Of a stretch of DNA of 64,000 nt, positions 45,709-57,183 are shown one piece after another (position 1 is the stretch's first letter; each line of letters opens with the position of its first letter). The translations under genes were made by a program, and so were the position numbers. The stretch is taken from NCBI GenBank assembly GCA_019633425.1, contig WSUB01000045.1, forward strand, positions 62,001 through 126,000. Direction: 5' to 3'. The notes under the pieces were generated by a model, which was not told where the DNA came from, ran no database searches, and worked only from the letters and a program-made list of their open reading frames with translations. The DNA is from Tulasnella sp. 424 (lineage: Eukaryota; Basidiomycota; Agaricomycetes; Cantharellales; Tulasnellaceae).

Positions 45709-48099
45709 CTAGCCTTCAACGCGTTCCAACACCCACCGAAATCCGTCGACTAGTCCAGTGACGGGATCTCGTGCGAGCCCCATTACTTGGGTCACTCCTC
45801 CGGCGGTACGAGCTTGCGCTGGAGCAGCGTTAACAGCCTCCACTACCGCTTCGTACTCGGCGAAGAACGGGTGTGCTCTCGCGTCCAAATTCGCACTCGC
45901 GTTCACGCCGTGTCCCATAGTCACGCAGCAAATCCCTCCAACGTAAACCGTATGCGCCTCGGGGTTGAGGTTTTTCGCCAAGATAAGAGAGTATACTGCC
46001 GTGCATGGTCTACGCTGCGGCTGGGCAATCTCAACTGGGAACCGCCACCGTTCCTCACCGTCCGGCTTCACCGGGTGCCAGGGCGTGATCCACAAACGGG
46101 GTCCAACGGGACATAGCTCCAGGATTCCATTCTCTGCAGCAGTCTTCAGTATCCCCACAACTTCCGACTTCCCAAGAGCCGTTCGAACTTGAGCGCCAAC
46201 TTTGAGGTCAGCCACCCTCGAGGTCGACCCATCGGCTAGATCGATGTGACATTCCCCATCAAAGCAAACAATCGGCGGTGGATTATACCACGCCTTAAAT
46301 AGCTCGGTGAGCGTTGGCTGGGGTGGCGGCGGAGGTCGTGCGGGCTCCGGGAAGGTTTTGAGGCCTTTCATTCCTCCGTAAATCGCGCTTTTCCGCGGAC
46401 TAGCTTTCGGTGGTCCCAGCGTCTCCACCGCCCTCGTGACTTCGACCTTTAACGCGTTAAAGTAACCGGACTCTCCGTATGAGCGAAGTCCGGGGTCCTC
46501 TGAGTTGCCGCATTGTTCGAGCTGGTGGGCTTGGGCGAGTGAGAGGAGATGGTGGAGGCCCCAATGCCTGAAGGCCGAACTGTCGGAAACAAGCTGGCTA
46601 ACCTTTCCATCGAGATCGGCGAGCAAAGCTTGGTCGAGAGGTGAGCTCGTACCGCTCGATCGAGCCTGAATCTCCTGTTTCAGCGATCCGACGACGTCGA
46701 CGAGATGGGATGGAGGGTCTTTGATCCTTGCCAGCCCCGACGCTCTAGAGTCAGACAAGCCGGTGATGGTGTTAACGAAGGCGAGTCGCGTCGAATGAGC
46801 CAGCAACTCTTGTGCGGGGTGCATGTTCTCCGAGACGCGGATAGGATAGGACGTCTGGGACCCATCTCGAAGCCGGCAGAAAAGAGACACAGCGAGCGAG
46901 GTATGTCGTACATCTTTTTTGAATTCAAGGATGAAACTCCTGCTCTTCCCGTATTCCAGTGGTCCAAAGCTGGCTTTACCCTGGAGGTTCGTTCCTCTTA
47001 GGAGAGCGTACGAGAGCTCTGTAGCCCCAGGCCAGCCTGCTACCTCAACGCCTCTTAAGATCTCCCCATCCCCCGTTTCGACGATTAAACGGATTTGCAG
47101 ATCGTGAGCGAATACGGCTAATTCGTTTGCCACGGTGTGTGCGAGAACGTCTCCGACTTTGGAGGCGTCGGCGATGAAGGAGAACCGTCCACCGGCAATG
47201 CTGGCTATTTCGTGTAGCAGGGACGAGTGAATGACGGACCCGACACCGAATGTGTTGATCGTAAAGTCCCGTTTTTTGCTCCGCATGTACGTCTCTAGCT
47301 CGACGACGATCCCCCGGTACGGTTCGAGTTCCGCGTCCGGCATGCCGTCGGTAAACAGGAAAATACTTGCTTGACGGCGCGTCTGCAGTTCGGGTTTCTC
47401 TGTTTTGGCTCCGCCAGGTGGTGCGACGCCTAGTCGCGGGAAGATGTGCATGTAAGGATGACCGGCCGGACGTTCGGGCTCGGGAAGGAGATCTAGCGCA
47501 GCCTTTAGGCCTTCCCAGAGGTTGGTTCTATCCTGAGACTGAAGTTGCTCCAGCGCAATAAGTGTCTTTTGTTTTCCACGAGCATCCATGTGAGTTAGAG
47601 GCAGATCAACCTGGAAACAAAGTCAGATGGATCTGATTCCCTTATAAATGCCGGGCTTCGCGCTCACATTGGCACGTCCGCTAAATGAAACTATCGCGAT
47701 CCGGTCTTGGGGTCTCATTGCTACGCAAACCGATTCGGCGGCATGCTTGACGACGTCCAAGATACAAAGACGTGTTCCATCTTCGGAAGCTAGAGAACGA
47801 CGAGGAGAACGTTACGGTTTGTCGGGTTGGCCTGAATCGCTTAATTATCTCTTACCGGCTGGATCTTGGCATGCCACCGGCGCTTGAGCAGCAGTGCTCC
47901 CAGAAACGTCAATAGCAATGACGAAATCGACTGGGCGTCTTGGCAGATTAGCTTCTTCTTCGGTTGGTACCCATATCTTGTCGTAACCGACGGGGCGAGC
48001 TGGCGGGGTAACGGTGAATAAAAGACGCCGGCCCTGATCATCAACTTCTAAAGAAGCCGTCGGCTCTAGGTCAGTAGGTAGTTCAAGGTCTGACGCCAT
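45709..48099 (-). CDS. vWA-Hint (Vint) domain protein
   Basis: The start at 48099 gives an acidic N-terminus, then a von Willebrand A domain with a complete metal site: AIDVSGSTA (DxSxS), a Thr in DRTNLWEGL, and FTDGMPD. The C-terminal half begins a Hint-like fold at about residue 590 with PPIVCFDGECHIDLADGS, whose Cys is in the position of the splice nucleophile, then ITPWHPVKPDGE and YVGGICCVTMGHG. The layout matches the fungal/animal vWA-Vint architecture (Pfam Vint/Vwaint). Three exons; the stop is at 45709, only 39 bases from the PQ-loop stop. Whether the Hint part still self-processes is unknown, and the physiological role is undescribed to my knowledge. No signal peptide, so probably cytosolic. 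Confidence 0.85.
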
Positions 48100-48816
48100 A
48101 TGACGGGAGTTGAACGGGGAGGCTTCGAAACGAGAGATACGATATCTGCCCGTATTTCCGTTGAGATTCTCGAAGATATTTATGTGAAGGAAATAAAGGT
48201 ATAGTCTGTGCTCCTACACGTCGACATTTGATGGCGAGGATAACCGGCGACGATGGATGATGGCCGTCCACGTCGTGCCACGAAGCCAGCGCTCCGATAT
48301 AGCACGCGTGGCTTAAATCGCACCGTAATCCCCCAAACACTGCTATGGTGGATATATTTTGTTACCGAGAAGACCGGAGACAGCAACTGCTTAGCTTATA
48401 GCAATTAAAACCTGCAGCGACTCAAGGTTAACGCACGAAACCCGTCTGACAACGAAGCCACAACGTAACCCTTACATTGCTATGTGACTCATCAAGCCAA
48501 CCTGTTAGCAACAGTATTTTCTGTTGATCCGACCGACACTGAGGGAAGCCCCTACGGACATGAGGGAAAGGTGTAGTGACTGTAGTGAACCCAAATTCCC
48601 TCAATAGGCGATGCCAGATATGGAGACGGCCTTCACGGAGAAGTCACCCGCCCAGCAACTTTCGGAACCGGGACCGAAACCTCCACCGCCCTCTCAAAGC
48701 AACGCCCACACCGCATTACTCACGCAACTCGCTTCATCATCATAAGTCATCATCAAGACTCAAGGCCCGTTCTCTCTAACCGATCATATATAAAGCAAAG
48801 AACACAGCGTGACATC
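48100..48816. promoter_or_regulatory. Divergent promoter region, vWA-Hint / peptidyl-tRNA hydrolase
   Basis: 717 bases separate two start codons on opposite strands. A clear TATATAAA (48787-48794) lies 23 bases before the ATG of the hydrolase gene, implying a very short leader or use as part of the initiation region. No other motif is claimed. Confidence 0.45.
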
Positions 48817-49656
48817 ATGGCAGCTACTCCAAATTTCAGCGCGTTCTCCATTCTACGCCGGTTCTTAACTACTAGTACAAGGACGGTGATGACAGGCAAA
48901 GACTCTCAAACCAAGCATTTCCTCATTGTAGGACTGGGTAATTATACCCACCCAAAGACACGGCACAGGTCAGCTGGATGTTCCGAGAGCGCTATGATAA
49001 TAGGTTCTCTGACGACGACGGCTCTTCAGTGTGGGCCAAGTTGTGCTCGACTCTTTGGCCGAACGGTTTCAGGTTCCTCTCAACTACGACCGTAGCGTTA
49101 TGGGCTGGATTGGCAACACCGAAATCGAGATACCACCCCTACCTCAGAAGGGGAAAGGAAAGGGAAAGCAAACGGCAGACGCGGAACCTGCAGAACCTGA
49201 ACGTGTAAAGTTCACCTTTCTCAAACCGAGTAAGTCACCCACACCGCCAATTCAACTGAATCGACGCCCTCTGACGTCTCTGTCCACGTTTCAGAACTCT
49301 TAATGAACGTCTCCGGAAAGTCTGTCGCCCTTACCCTCCGCAACAAGCTCCGTCCATCAACCAACCGTTCCATAATCGTCCTTCACGACTCGCTCGAACA
49401 AAAACCACTCCGAATATCACCAAAATTTTCTGGCTCAGCGAACGGTCATAACGGTGTACGAAGCACGATCGACTCTTTAGCTGGCCAGGACTTCCACCGT
49501 CTTCGGCTTGGGATTGGAAGGGGACCTCAAGAAGTTTCGGATTTCGTGCTGGAACCTCTCCCACCAAAGGAACTGTTACATTGGGATGGGACTGAAGCGG
49601 AAGGGGTATCAGAAGTGTGGAAGGCCGTTGAAGCCATTGTCGCTTCCGCGAAGTAA
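48817..49656 (+). CDS. PTH1: Peptidyl-tRNA hydrolase (Pth1 type)
   Basis: Releases peptides from prematurely dropped peptidyl-tRNA, in fungi usually in mitochondria. The start at 48817 gives an Arg/Ser/Thr-rich N-terminus (FSILRRFLTTSTRTVM) suited to mitochondrial import. Motifs: LIVGLGNYTHPKTRHS joined to VGQVVLDSLAERF after a 59-base intron, MNVSGKSV, VLHDSLEQKP, GSANGHNGVRS and FHRLRLGIGRG. The catalytic Asn, His, Asp and Asn of bacterial Pth are all present, though the usual HDEL is HDSL. A low-complexity insertion (KGKGKGKQTADAEPAEPE) lies before the central strands. Three exons; stop at 49656. Confidence 0.88.
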
Positions 49657-49804
49657 GGTGCTATGAGGGACGTTTCTCTCCTTAATTTATCATATGTTAT
49701 AACGTAGAGGACTCGCTAAGAGGGAAGTACATTAATGGATACGATGCCATAATCTAGACCAAATGTCGAGCAGGCAGAGCGAAGGACTCGCGACGCGAGA
49801 CACA

Positions 49805-51557
49805 TCACTTGAGAGCGCGAACGGCGGCCAAACGGGCAGCGCGAGTCGCTGCACCAGCAGTTTGAGCTTCCTTTGCCTTGCCAGCCTTGCTCTTTTTCCC
49901 TTCTTTCCCTTTATCTTTATCACCAGCCGCAGCTTTGTTATCGACCTTCGCAGCTTTACTTGAATGACCACCAGCAACAGGATTGGAGTGCGAGATCGCA
50001 AGGCGGGTTTCGTCAGAGCTAAAGCCAGGTATACGGATGTTGTGATTGCGTTCTTAGAAAACAGAGTCAATACAATCAGCTATGACTAAGTTGATAATAG
50101 AGGATGAGGCATACCAAGATGGAGTTGCAAGTCTTTGACGTCTAGCACGTCCGATCCACGATGCTTTGCCAACCGACAAGCGAAATTTGTGACCGAGTCG
50201 ATAAACTCGTCTGCCATCTCTAACAAAATCTACACGCAAAGAGCAAGGGAACGGCGAGATCAGTCGTTACAAACAGTCATTCCTTGTGCGGGTCGATAAT
50301 TCATACGTACCTCTTCCACGTCAGCGTCAACCTTGACGTTCGGGTCGATACTCGCTACCAAGTCCTTAATGGTCTTCCGCATTTGTGGATCCGCTGAAGC
50401 ACTCGCCGCGGTACCATCCTTCTTAAACCCTTCGTTCAGGGCCCCAAGAGCGTCTTGCGTATCAGGGGGTTTCGCGACATGCGTCGGCAAGCCCATCAAA
50501 GAACTACCCGTGGCCAAGCCTTGATTCAAAGTCGGCCTTGGACCCGCTACGTTCGGCCACGGTTGAGCTCCTGGATTAACCACGCTTAGGTTTTGCGTTA
50601 CGGGGGGTGCGGAAGGAGCGCTGGCGAGTGGTGTGTTGGAGTTGGCTGCCCCGACGGTGGTGAGGGTCGATCCGGCCATCAGTGGGTTTGGGGTGAGTGT
50701 AGGAATTGGAGTTCCGGAGGTAGTAGCGACGGTGGCGGTGGCGGTGGTATCTGGCATGGGTGATTTGCGCTTTTGGCCTGCGGCTGCTTGCATTGGGGCT
50801 TGTGGTTGGGTTTGCGGGGTGGCCGAGGTAGACGCGCCAGCGTTCTGTTCGATGAGGGCAAGGAAACGGTTTAAAAAGACGGGCGAGAGTGAAAGACGGT
50901 CAGTTTTTTGAGTTTTAGGAAAGAGTCAGAAAAGAAACAAAGATGAAAGAAGTGATGAGGGGCGATGTTTCAAGCTCCGATTGGGACCTGATCACATCGC
51001 CATAACGGCCTTTACTTTGTCTTTCCTTCGAACAAAGGATCCTGCAATCGAAATAACCGCCACCGGAGATATCCGGTGAATGGAAGACGTAGGAAAGAGT
51101 ATAAAAGGATCCCCTTGCTCCAAAGTTCTGTCAAACTCACCGTGGCGGCTTGACCCCCCGCAGCGGCGGCTGCTGCCAAAGCTTGCGCTTGTTGTTGTTG
51201 TTGTTGGAAAGGCGCATAGAGTCGCTGAAGATTCTTGAGCTATCGTTTGCACCGTGCGTGTTTAAGCCCTTCCAGATGCTCGATTTGTTCATAACCACCG
51301 TCGACCAACCTGAGCAACTTGCGACTCGCTCAACCTTCCTTCGTTGGCCAAGTTCATCAAATGAGGCATGTTTTGTAGTAGCGCTGAGATACCACAGAAC
51401 GTTTAGTCAGGGGTTAACAATCCTAGCCGCGGCGGGGGGGGCGTACGGACGAACCTTGGATGTGAGAAGCGTTAGGAGGAGCAAGTTGAGGCTGTTGCTG
51501 ACCAACATTTTGAGGAGCTGCTTGGGGCTGACCTTGATTCATCTGATTGCTTGCCAT
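49805..51557 (-). CDS. TAF12: TFIID/SAGA subunit TAF12
   Basis: A histone-fold subunit shared by TFIID and SAGA. The start at 51557 gives [16 protein letters not shown], a Gln-rich N-terminus with a short poly-Gln (GTT repeats on the plus strand at about 51190). A Pro/Ala/Thr-rich region follows. The histone fold is near the end: [18 protein letters not shown] joined by an intron to [40 protein letters not shown] and HNIRIPGF. A Lys/Ala-rich tail ends AAVRALK at 49805. Six or so exons. The order and identity of the histone-fold motifs make the assignment firm; the exact N-terminal exons are less certain. Confidence 0.9.
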
Positions 51558-52177
51558 TGTGGGGTTTTGCTCAGGAATGAATCCTTCCAAGTCGGCGATC
51601 GCAGATTGGGCTGGTGAAGCTTCGTTCACGTGCCAGTGTGAGAAAGTAGAGTTTAGACGCACAACCTCATCAACTTAGGCAACATCGAATTATCGCTGAA
51701 TGATGCCAATTAGCTGCACTAGGAGTGGGGAGGATGGTTGCGTCTTCTCCTACGAGATATGCGCATCCTCTGCCTCTTTCAGGCAGGCCATCTGAATGGC
51801 TCATTCCCAACTTGGTACCGGGTTTCAAGACGGCAAATTCTTATTCATTTCAGGAAATTTCTACTAATGCTGACGCCCGACACAAAGTCGAGAGTATATG
51901 AGCGGGTTATGGGATATGAGTGCGGGCAAGGATGGCGAGGAGTAATAAAGAATAGTGAGGGTGTTCGATGGTAAAGCAGTCCTAAGGTTGGACGGAAGGG
52001 ATCTGAGAGGTCCAACGTACCTGGAGAGTGACAAGATGAGTGGACTAGAGCGAAAGGTTAACAAGTACGAGCAAAGGAGCTACTGGCCAACCATATGAGC
52101 AACGGACTCGGATGACGGGAGCAGTCAACTGAAATATCCTCACCGAACAAGACAGAGAACGAGAGGCAAAGAGGGGT
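51558..52177. other. Intergenic region
   Basis: This holds the TAF12 promoter and the 3' end of the next minus-strand gene. No gene seen. Confidence 0.5.
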
Positions 52178-53775
52178 TCATTTGGCCTTCGCACTGCGTT
52201 TCAAACGAGAACGAGCAGCTAAGGCGAGAGTTGCTTTCTTGGTTCGAGACTTTTTCGGCGGAGGAACCGGAGCTGAAAAAGGCGTTCCTTCAGCTTCATT
52301 CTCGTCGGTTACAACATCTATCGTCTGAAGGGGGAGGTTTAGAGATCAGTAAGCAATAACTAGATTTCACGACGCACCCCAGACGCTTTTCTTTTGCCCA
52401 CCGAGCCCTTCTTGGAAGGTCTCTTCGGAAGCAGTGACTCTGTAATGGTTTGATCTGAAGTAGAAGCGTCAATATTTACGTCCGCCATTCTGGGTGGTTG
52501 CTTTGCGGCTTGTGCAAGATCGAGGGCATCGAGAGGAATGCTGGGTGTTATTCCAGAAGCAGGAATGGCCGCCATGTCGTTTGTTTCACCTGAACCTGCT
52601 TCCGACTTCGTTGAGAGACCCAACGAGAGGGTCTGTTCCAACGTAGCAGGGAAAAGGGAGTCGGGGGGTAAATCAATCGATTGGCGGGTAGACATTGCTG
52701 AGGCGAGACTTTCGAGCGCTCGTTTGTTGCTTCGCTTCCGTTCTTGGAGGTGCCGAATAATTGCGGTTTCGATGACCCAATCGTTTTCGAACCGATTGCG
52801 GAGATAGGGGAGCAGGGGTTTATTGTCTTGGTCGTCCGTAATCTGGAGGGGCAGAGTGGTACGCCTCAGCGCAAATCGCCCCTAGGCCGTTGTTAAATGA
52901 TACACATACGGCACGGATAATCTCGTTTTTCGTTTTGGGTGATAAGCTCTTCCAGGTGTCATTTGGCCTGACGATCCCACATGCAGCGCGGACCGCGCGC
53001 TGCAAACCGCCACGCTCAGTTAGCTCGATCGATGCAAAGTCTGCGGGGGGCACGGCATACTAGAAAAAAGTTGTACTTCGACTTATTCATTTGAACGCTT
53101 CCCTCAAGGTATGCAGCGAGGTTTGACCTGGCTTCAACTTTAAGGATCAGTGCTGGCTTCTTGGAGGACGACTCTGAGTCATGATGGGCGGCAGAAGGAG
53201 GTGAAGAGGACGTGCTAGCTGCCTTCGAGGCCGGCATTGAGGTAGTAGTTGGAGGGGGTGCCGAAGGGGAGGTAACTGTCGGCGGTTGTGAGCCTAGCGA
53301 GAAGAGCAAGTCAGGGTATAAGCATATGGGATTTCCGTTACAATAAGCGCGTACGGATGGCGTTCAGTCGAGCAAGCAAACGTGCCTCTTCCGCTTCAAG
53401 ATCCTCCGTGCGATCCTCCTGCAAGAACCGCTCCCGTGCCACCTCCAAGTCGAATCCCACATCATAATCATCATACTCCACCGCCGCCTCTTTACTTGAA
53501 AGGTGCAAAGGCGGCATAGACACTGCAATATCCCAGCCTGAATCTTTCGACGGACTCATTGCTATCAGGGCTTCATCTTGCTCATCGTCACCATCTTCAA
53601 TCCAAACTGCCGTATCTACATCTTCTTCCAAGTGTGGATGCGGCTGTGGGGGCTCGCTGCGTTCCGCTCCCCGCACGATAAGCAACCGGGCGTGATTTTG
53701 GACGGTTCGCCGGCTGACAAGTCTTCCGCAACAAAAGCACTTGACCTTTTCACCTGGGCAGGGTCGTTTCGGCAT
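52178..53775 (-). CDS. Unrecognised protein with Cys-rich N-terminus
   Basis: The start at 53775 gives MPKRPCPGEKVKCFCCGRLV then SRRTVQNHARLL, a short Cys/His segment that could bind zinc and resembles N-termini of some basidiomycete transposon-derived proteins. An acidic stretch follows. Joining an intron at about 53288-53355 links it to a Ser/Pro region, then AVRAACGIVRPNDTWKSLSP, PLLPYLRNRFENDWVIETAI and a basic C-terminus (KKSRTKKATLALAARS) ending at 52178. The central part has the look of Agaricomycete hypothetical proteins with a Tyr/Trp-rich N-terminal module. One junction near 53040-53090 could not be resolved, so this may be two genes. Its 5' part is copied twice to the right. Confidence 0.5.
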
Positions 53776-54327
53776 TATAAAGAGCTACAGAGAAGGAAAG
53801 GGTGCATATAATCGTGGTGAAATGGGGCATCCCGACACCCGAACCCTTGATACACATACCTCAGACTCGAAGTATATTAGTCCAGGTCGGTAGCGTTCCT
53901 CAATTGGATAGGAATGTCGATATGGTAAAGAGCGTTGGTAGGACGGCGATGAGCGAAAGGATGTGGCAGGGCGCGTAGTCTTGATGCGGAGTGGTCGGTC
54001 CGGGTTTGGACAGCGCGGGTCCATGGGAATCCGCGGTAGCGGACTTAGATAATTAGCAAACGAGGCACAACATTTTCTATGTAAATAAGTTAGCTCTGTA
54101 CGACGCAAACTATGTAAGGACAGAACGAGCGATGACAAAAACAGAGAAAAATTTACGAATGGGGAAAAGTAGATATCCCCACTTTTCGACCCCAACACGG
54201 AACGACCCTGAAAACACCTTCTTGGCACATCACCATGAGCTGTCAATTTCTGGCCGTTGCTGCAACTTTTTCCTCACGCTCTACTCTTTCCTCCCCCTCC
54301 CCCCCACCACCAAAGTCGCCCTAAACC
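53776..54327. other. Divergent promoter, Cys-rich gene / desaturase 1
   Basis: About 550 bases between opposed starts. A diverged version occurs before desaturase 2 and before FKBP 2. No gene is supported. Confidence 0.5.
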
Positions 54328-56249
54328 ATGGAGTCGACTCTCATCAGCCGAAAACCAGACAGCAGGAAGCCAGACGCGCGCGTTCCTTCAACTGATGAAG
54401 AGCAAGTACCAAAATTCTACGTGCCAAATCTCACCGTCAAAGATCTCCTCAGTGCAATCCCGTAAGTTACTGGATTATCTTACATCCGCCTCAGCTGGCT
54501 GACAAGCCATAACGCGTTCTACAGGCAGCATTGCTTCGAACGCAGCTTTTTCCGCTCTTCCCTCTACGTGTAAGTCTGCCACGTGCCCGGTCGCCACCTG
54601 TTTTTGAAATGTACCTGCTTGTCTCGCGCCACTCCCCACTCACTTCTTGTCAACGACAGTCTTTTCGATTTTGCTTGCCTTGGAGTCCTCCTGTGGACAG
54701 CATTAACCTACATTCCTAAAATTAACCCGCAAAACGTCGCCTTGCCGCATCCAGCACTATACAAGGTCGCTCGAGGAGCTGCATGGCTTCTGTACACCTT
54801 CTGCGCTGGCCTACCAGGCATGGGACTATGGATTATTGGTCACGAATGCGGACATCATGCATTCTCGACCAGCAAGACTGCTGACAATGTCGTCGGATGG
54901 CTCGTGCACTCTTTGTGAGCCTCTTTCACTGAAATAAGCGATGCCTCTTGAGCTCGAGTGCTCACCCCTTCTCTGCCACTCTTCCTTACGTCAGTCTCGG
55001 CGTCCCCTTTTTCTCCTGGAAAATTTCGGTTAGTGTGTCCTCCTGCTAGAGAGGAACTGCCCACTAAAATTCGTTTTTACATCGTAGCACGCCAAGCACC
55101 ATGCCCAGACCTCCCACCTAACCGGAGACCAGGTTTTCATTCCAAGGACTCGCAGTGAGCTTGGACTTCCTCCTTTGGATCCCCAGAAAGAAAATCTGGA
55201 GGGTTCGAAGGTATCGGTCGACCTGCAAGAACTCCTTTCGGAGGCTCTCGAGGACGCGCCAATTGTCTCTGTCTTCTGGTTGATTGCGATATTCGTGAGA
55301 TAAATCCGTCCCCCTCTGGGTTTGTGCTCGATTATGACATCGCTCTCTTTTGGTAGCTGGTCGGCTGGCCTCTATACCTGATTAACAACGCTGCTGGGCA
55401 ACTCTCCTATCCTCGATTCACCAACCGTACGCAGTAATTTCGAACTTTGGTTTTCGTCTCACACTGACCCTTGAGCTTATTTTCTGTATAGACTTCACAC
55501 CCAAGAAACCTTTGTTTTCCCCTAATCATCGTAACCAGATCCTCATTTCGGACATCGGAATCTTCATCTGGGCCGCCTCCATCCTCTACTCGATGAAAGT
55601 CTACGGTTTCATAAACGTCTTCCGCATTTACTTCCTACCGTATCTTTGGGTATGTGACGGATGATGATCAGGAATCAGAGACCCGTTCCTCGACCGGCGC
55701 TGAATTTCGTCCTCCGCAGGTCAATCACTGGCTCGTCCTCATCACTTTCCTTCAGCATACCGACCCCGCCCTCCCTCACTACCAGGCCTCAGCATTCACC
55801 TTCCCTCGCGGCGCTCTCTCGACCTTTGATCGCGAACTCATGGGAGGCCCCGGCATCATCGGCAGCATCACTGGCTGGATCTGCGCGACTACCACTCACG
55901 GCATCTGCGAAACCCACGTTGCACATCACATTTGCAGCAAGATTCCCCACTACCATGCTTGGGAAGCTCGACGCGCCATCAACAAGCGATTAGCTCAGGA
56001 AGGGATCTATGTGCAGGGCAATCCAGCTACGTGGAGTGAGGCTTTCAGAGTGATCCGAGAGTGCAAGGTAATGGGCATGGACATCGATGGCGTTTGATAT
56101 AACTCTGGCTCACCTCTCTCCTATTTTCGTCTTAGTTCGTCGAGGATGAAGGAGAAGTACGATTCTACAAGAACGCACAAGGGAAGGCAGCTCGAGTGCC
56201 TGTCTTCGTGTCCGAAGGCGTCAGCGATTCTGGAATTGACCTCCAGTGA
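54328..56249 (+). CDS. FAD2: Delta-12 fatty acid desaturase 1 (oleate to linoleate)
   Basis: A membrane-bound ER desaturase that puts the second double bond into oleoyl lipids. The start at 54328 is MESTLISRKPDSRKP. The three histidine boxes are present: HECGHH (about 54840), HAKHHAQTSH (about 55087) and HVAHHICSKIPHYH (about 55920). Hydrophobic segments include PGMGLWIIGHECG and ILISDIGIFIWAASILYSMK. The C-terminus is EGVSDSGIDLQ at 56249. About eight exons. The length of about 440 residues fits Delta-12/omega-3 family members; the box sequences favour Delta-12, but bifunctional activity cannot be excluded. It is a tandem paralog of desaturase 2. Confidence 0.92.
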
Positions 56250-57183
56250 ACCACTCGCAATTTCACTATTCTTTTCCATCTCTTTTGTCTGATTATGAGG
56301 TCCTTTTCTGGCTTGATCTTGACCCGTCTTTTCGTTGCCATCGTATGGCCCCATTCTGCTGCCGCCAGCGTTTGGCAGTTATACCATCGCTCCTTCTTAC
56401 TCGTCGTTCATCCCAAACCGGTTTAACTTAACTAGACTTAAGCTTGTGACATTCTTCCTACTAGACTAATTGCTGCGCAATACAAAAGGATCCAGGATCG
56501 GTGATAAAAGAGTGCGCCGAGCATTGCCGCTTTTTCAAAGCTCTTCTATGCTCCCATCTTTGCCATCTTCTTCGTTGATTGCCAGCAACTCTATTGTACT
56601 TCGAAACTAAATGCTCCATCTCTATGTCTTCATCCGAAAGGTGTACAGGCGGCCTGGACACTTCAATAGTCTCCACTAAACCTTTTGGCGGGCTCATTGC
56701 TCCCAGGGCTTCGTCTTGCACATCACCTCCATATTCAACTCGAGCTTCCGTATCCCTATCTTCCTCTAAATGTGGATATGATTGTGGAGGCTGGGTACTT
56801 TCCGTTCTCCGGGCTTCAGCCAACTGAGCGTGATGCTGGGCGGTTCACCGGCTGAAAACTCTTCCGCAAGTGGTATGATGTGTATATTTAGCACTCAGGC
56901 CGCGGCTGAACCTGACCCTTTCGGGCAGTCGCCGGTTCGCTCAAGTCCCAACTGCCCAAAGCCGCTGGGCAGATCCACCAAACATACAAACTAATGCTCG
57001 GAGGAGTGACTAGAGATGATACGTATGAATGGGGGAACCCTCACGCGGCCCCCATGCGGAAGAACCGGGTACCCTGAAAACAGGCACTGGGGTTCAAGCC
57101 ACAGCACCGAGCTGTGATGCTCAGGTCGTTTTCATTCAAGTTTTGTTCTTTTCCCCCCTTCGTCCATCGAGTCGTCCTCAGCT
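56250..57183. other. Spacer between desaturases, carries Cys-rich gene remnant
   Basis: Left part: 3' flank of desaturase 1. Middle: the remnant described at 56461-56880. Right part: promoter of desaturase 2, with a counterpart at 61340-61535 before FKBP 2. Confidence 0.6.
56461..56880 (-). pseudogene. Remnant 1 of the Cys-rich gene
   Basis: Aligns with the 5' exon of the gene at 52178-53775: QPPQSYPHLEEDRDTEA matches QPHPHLEEDVDTAVW, and DVQDEALGAMSPPKG matches DEQDEALIAMSPSKD. A CGA-to-TGA change within the former Cys/His segment (about 56848) stops the frame, and the rest of the gene is missing. It marks the left end of the second duplicated unit. Confidence 0.7.
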
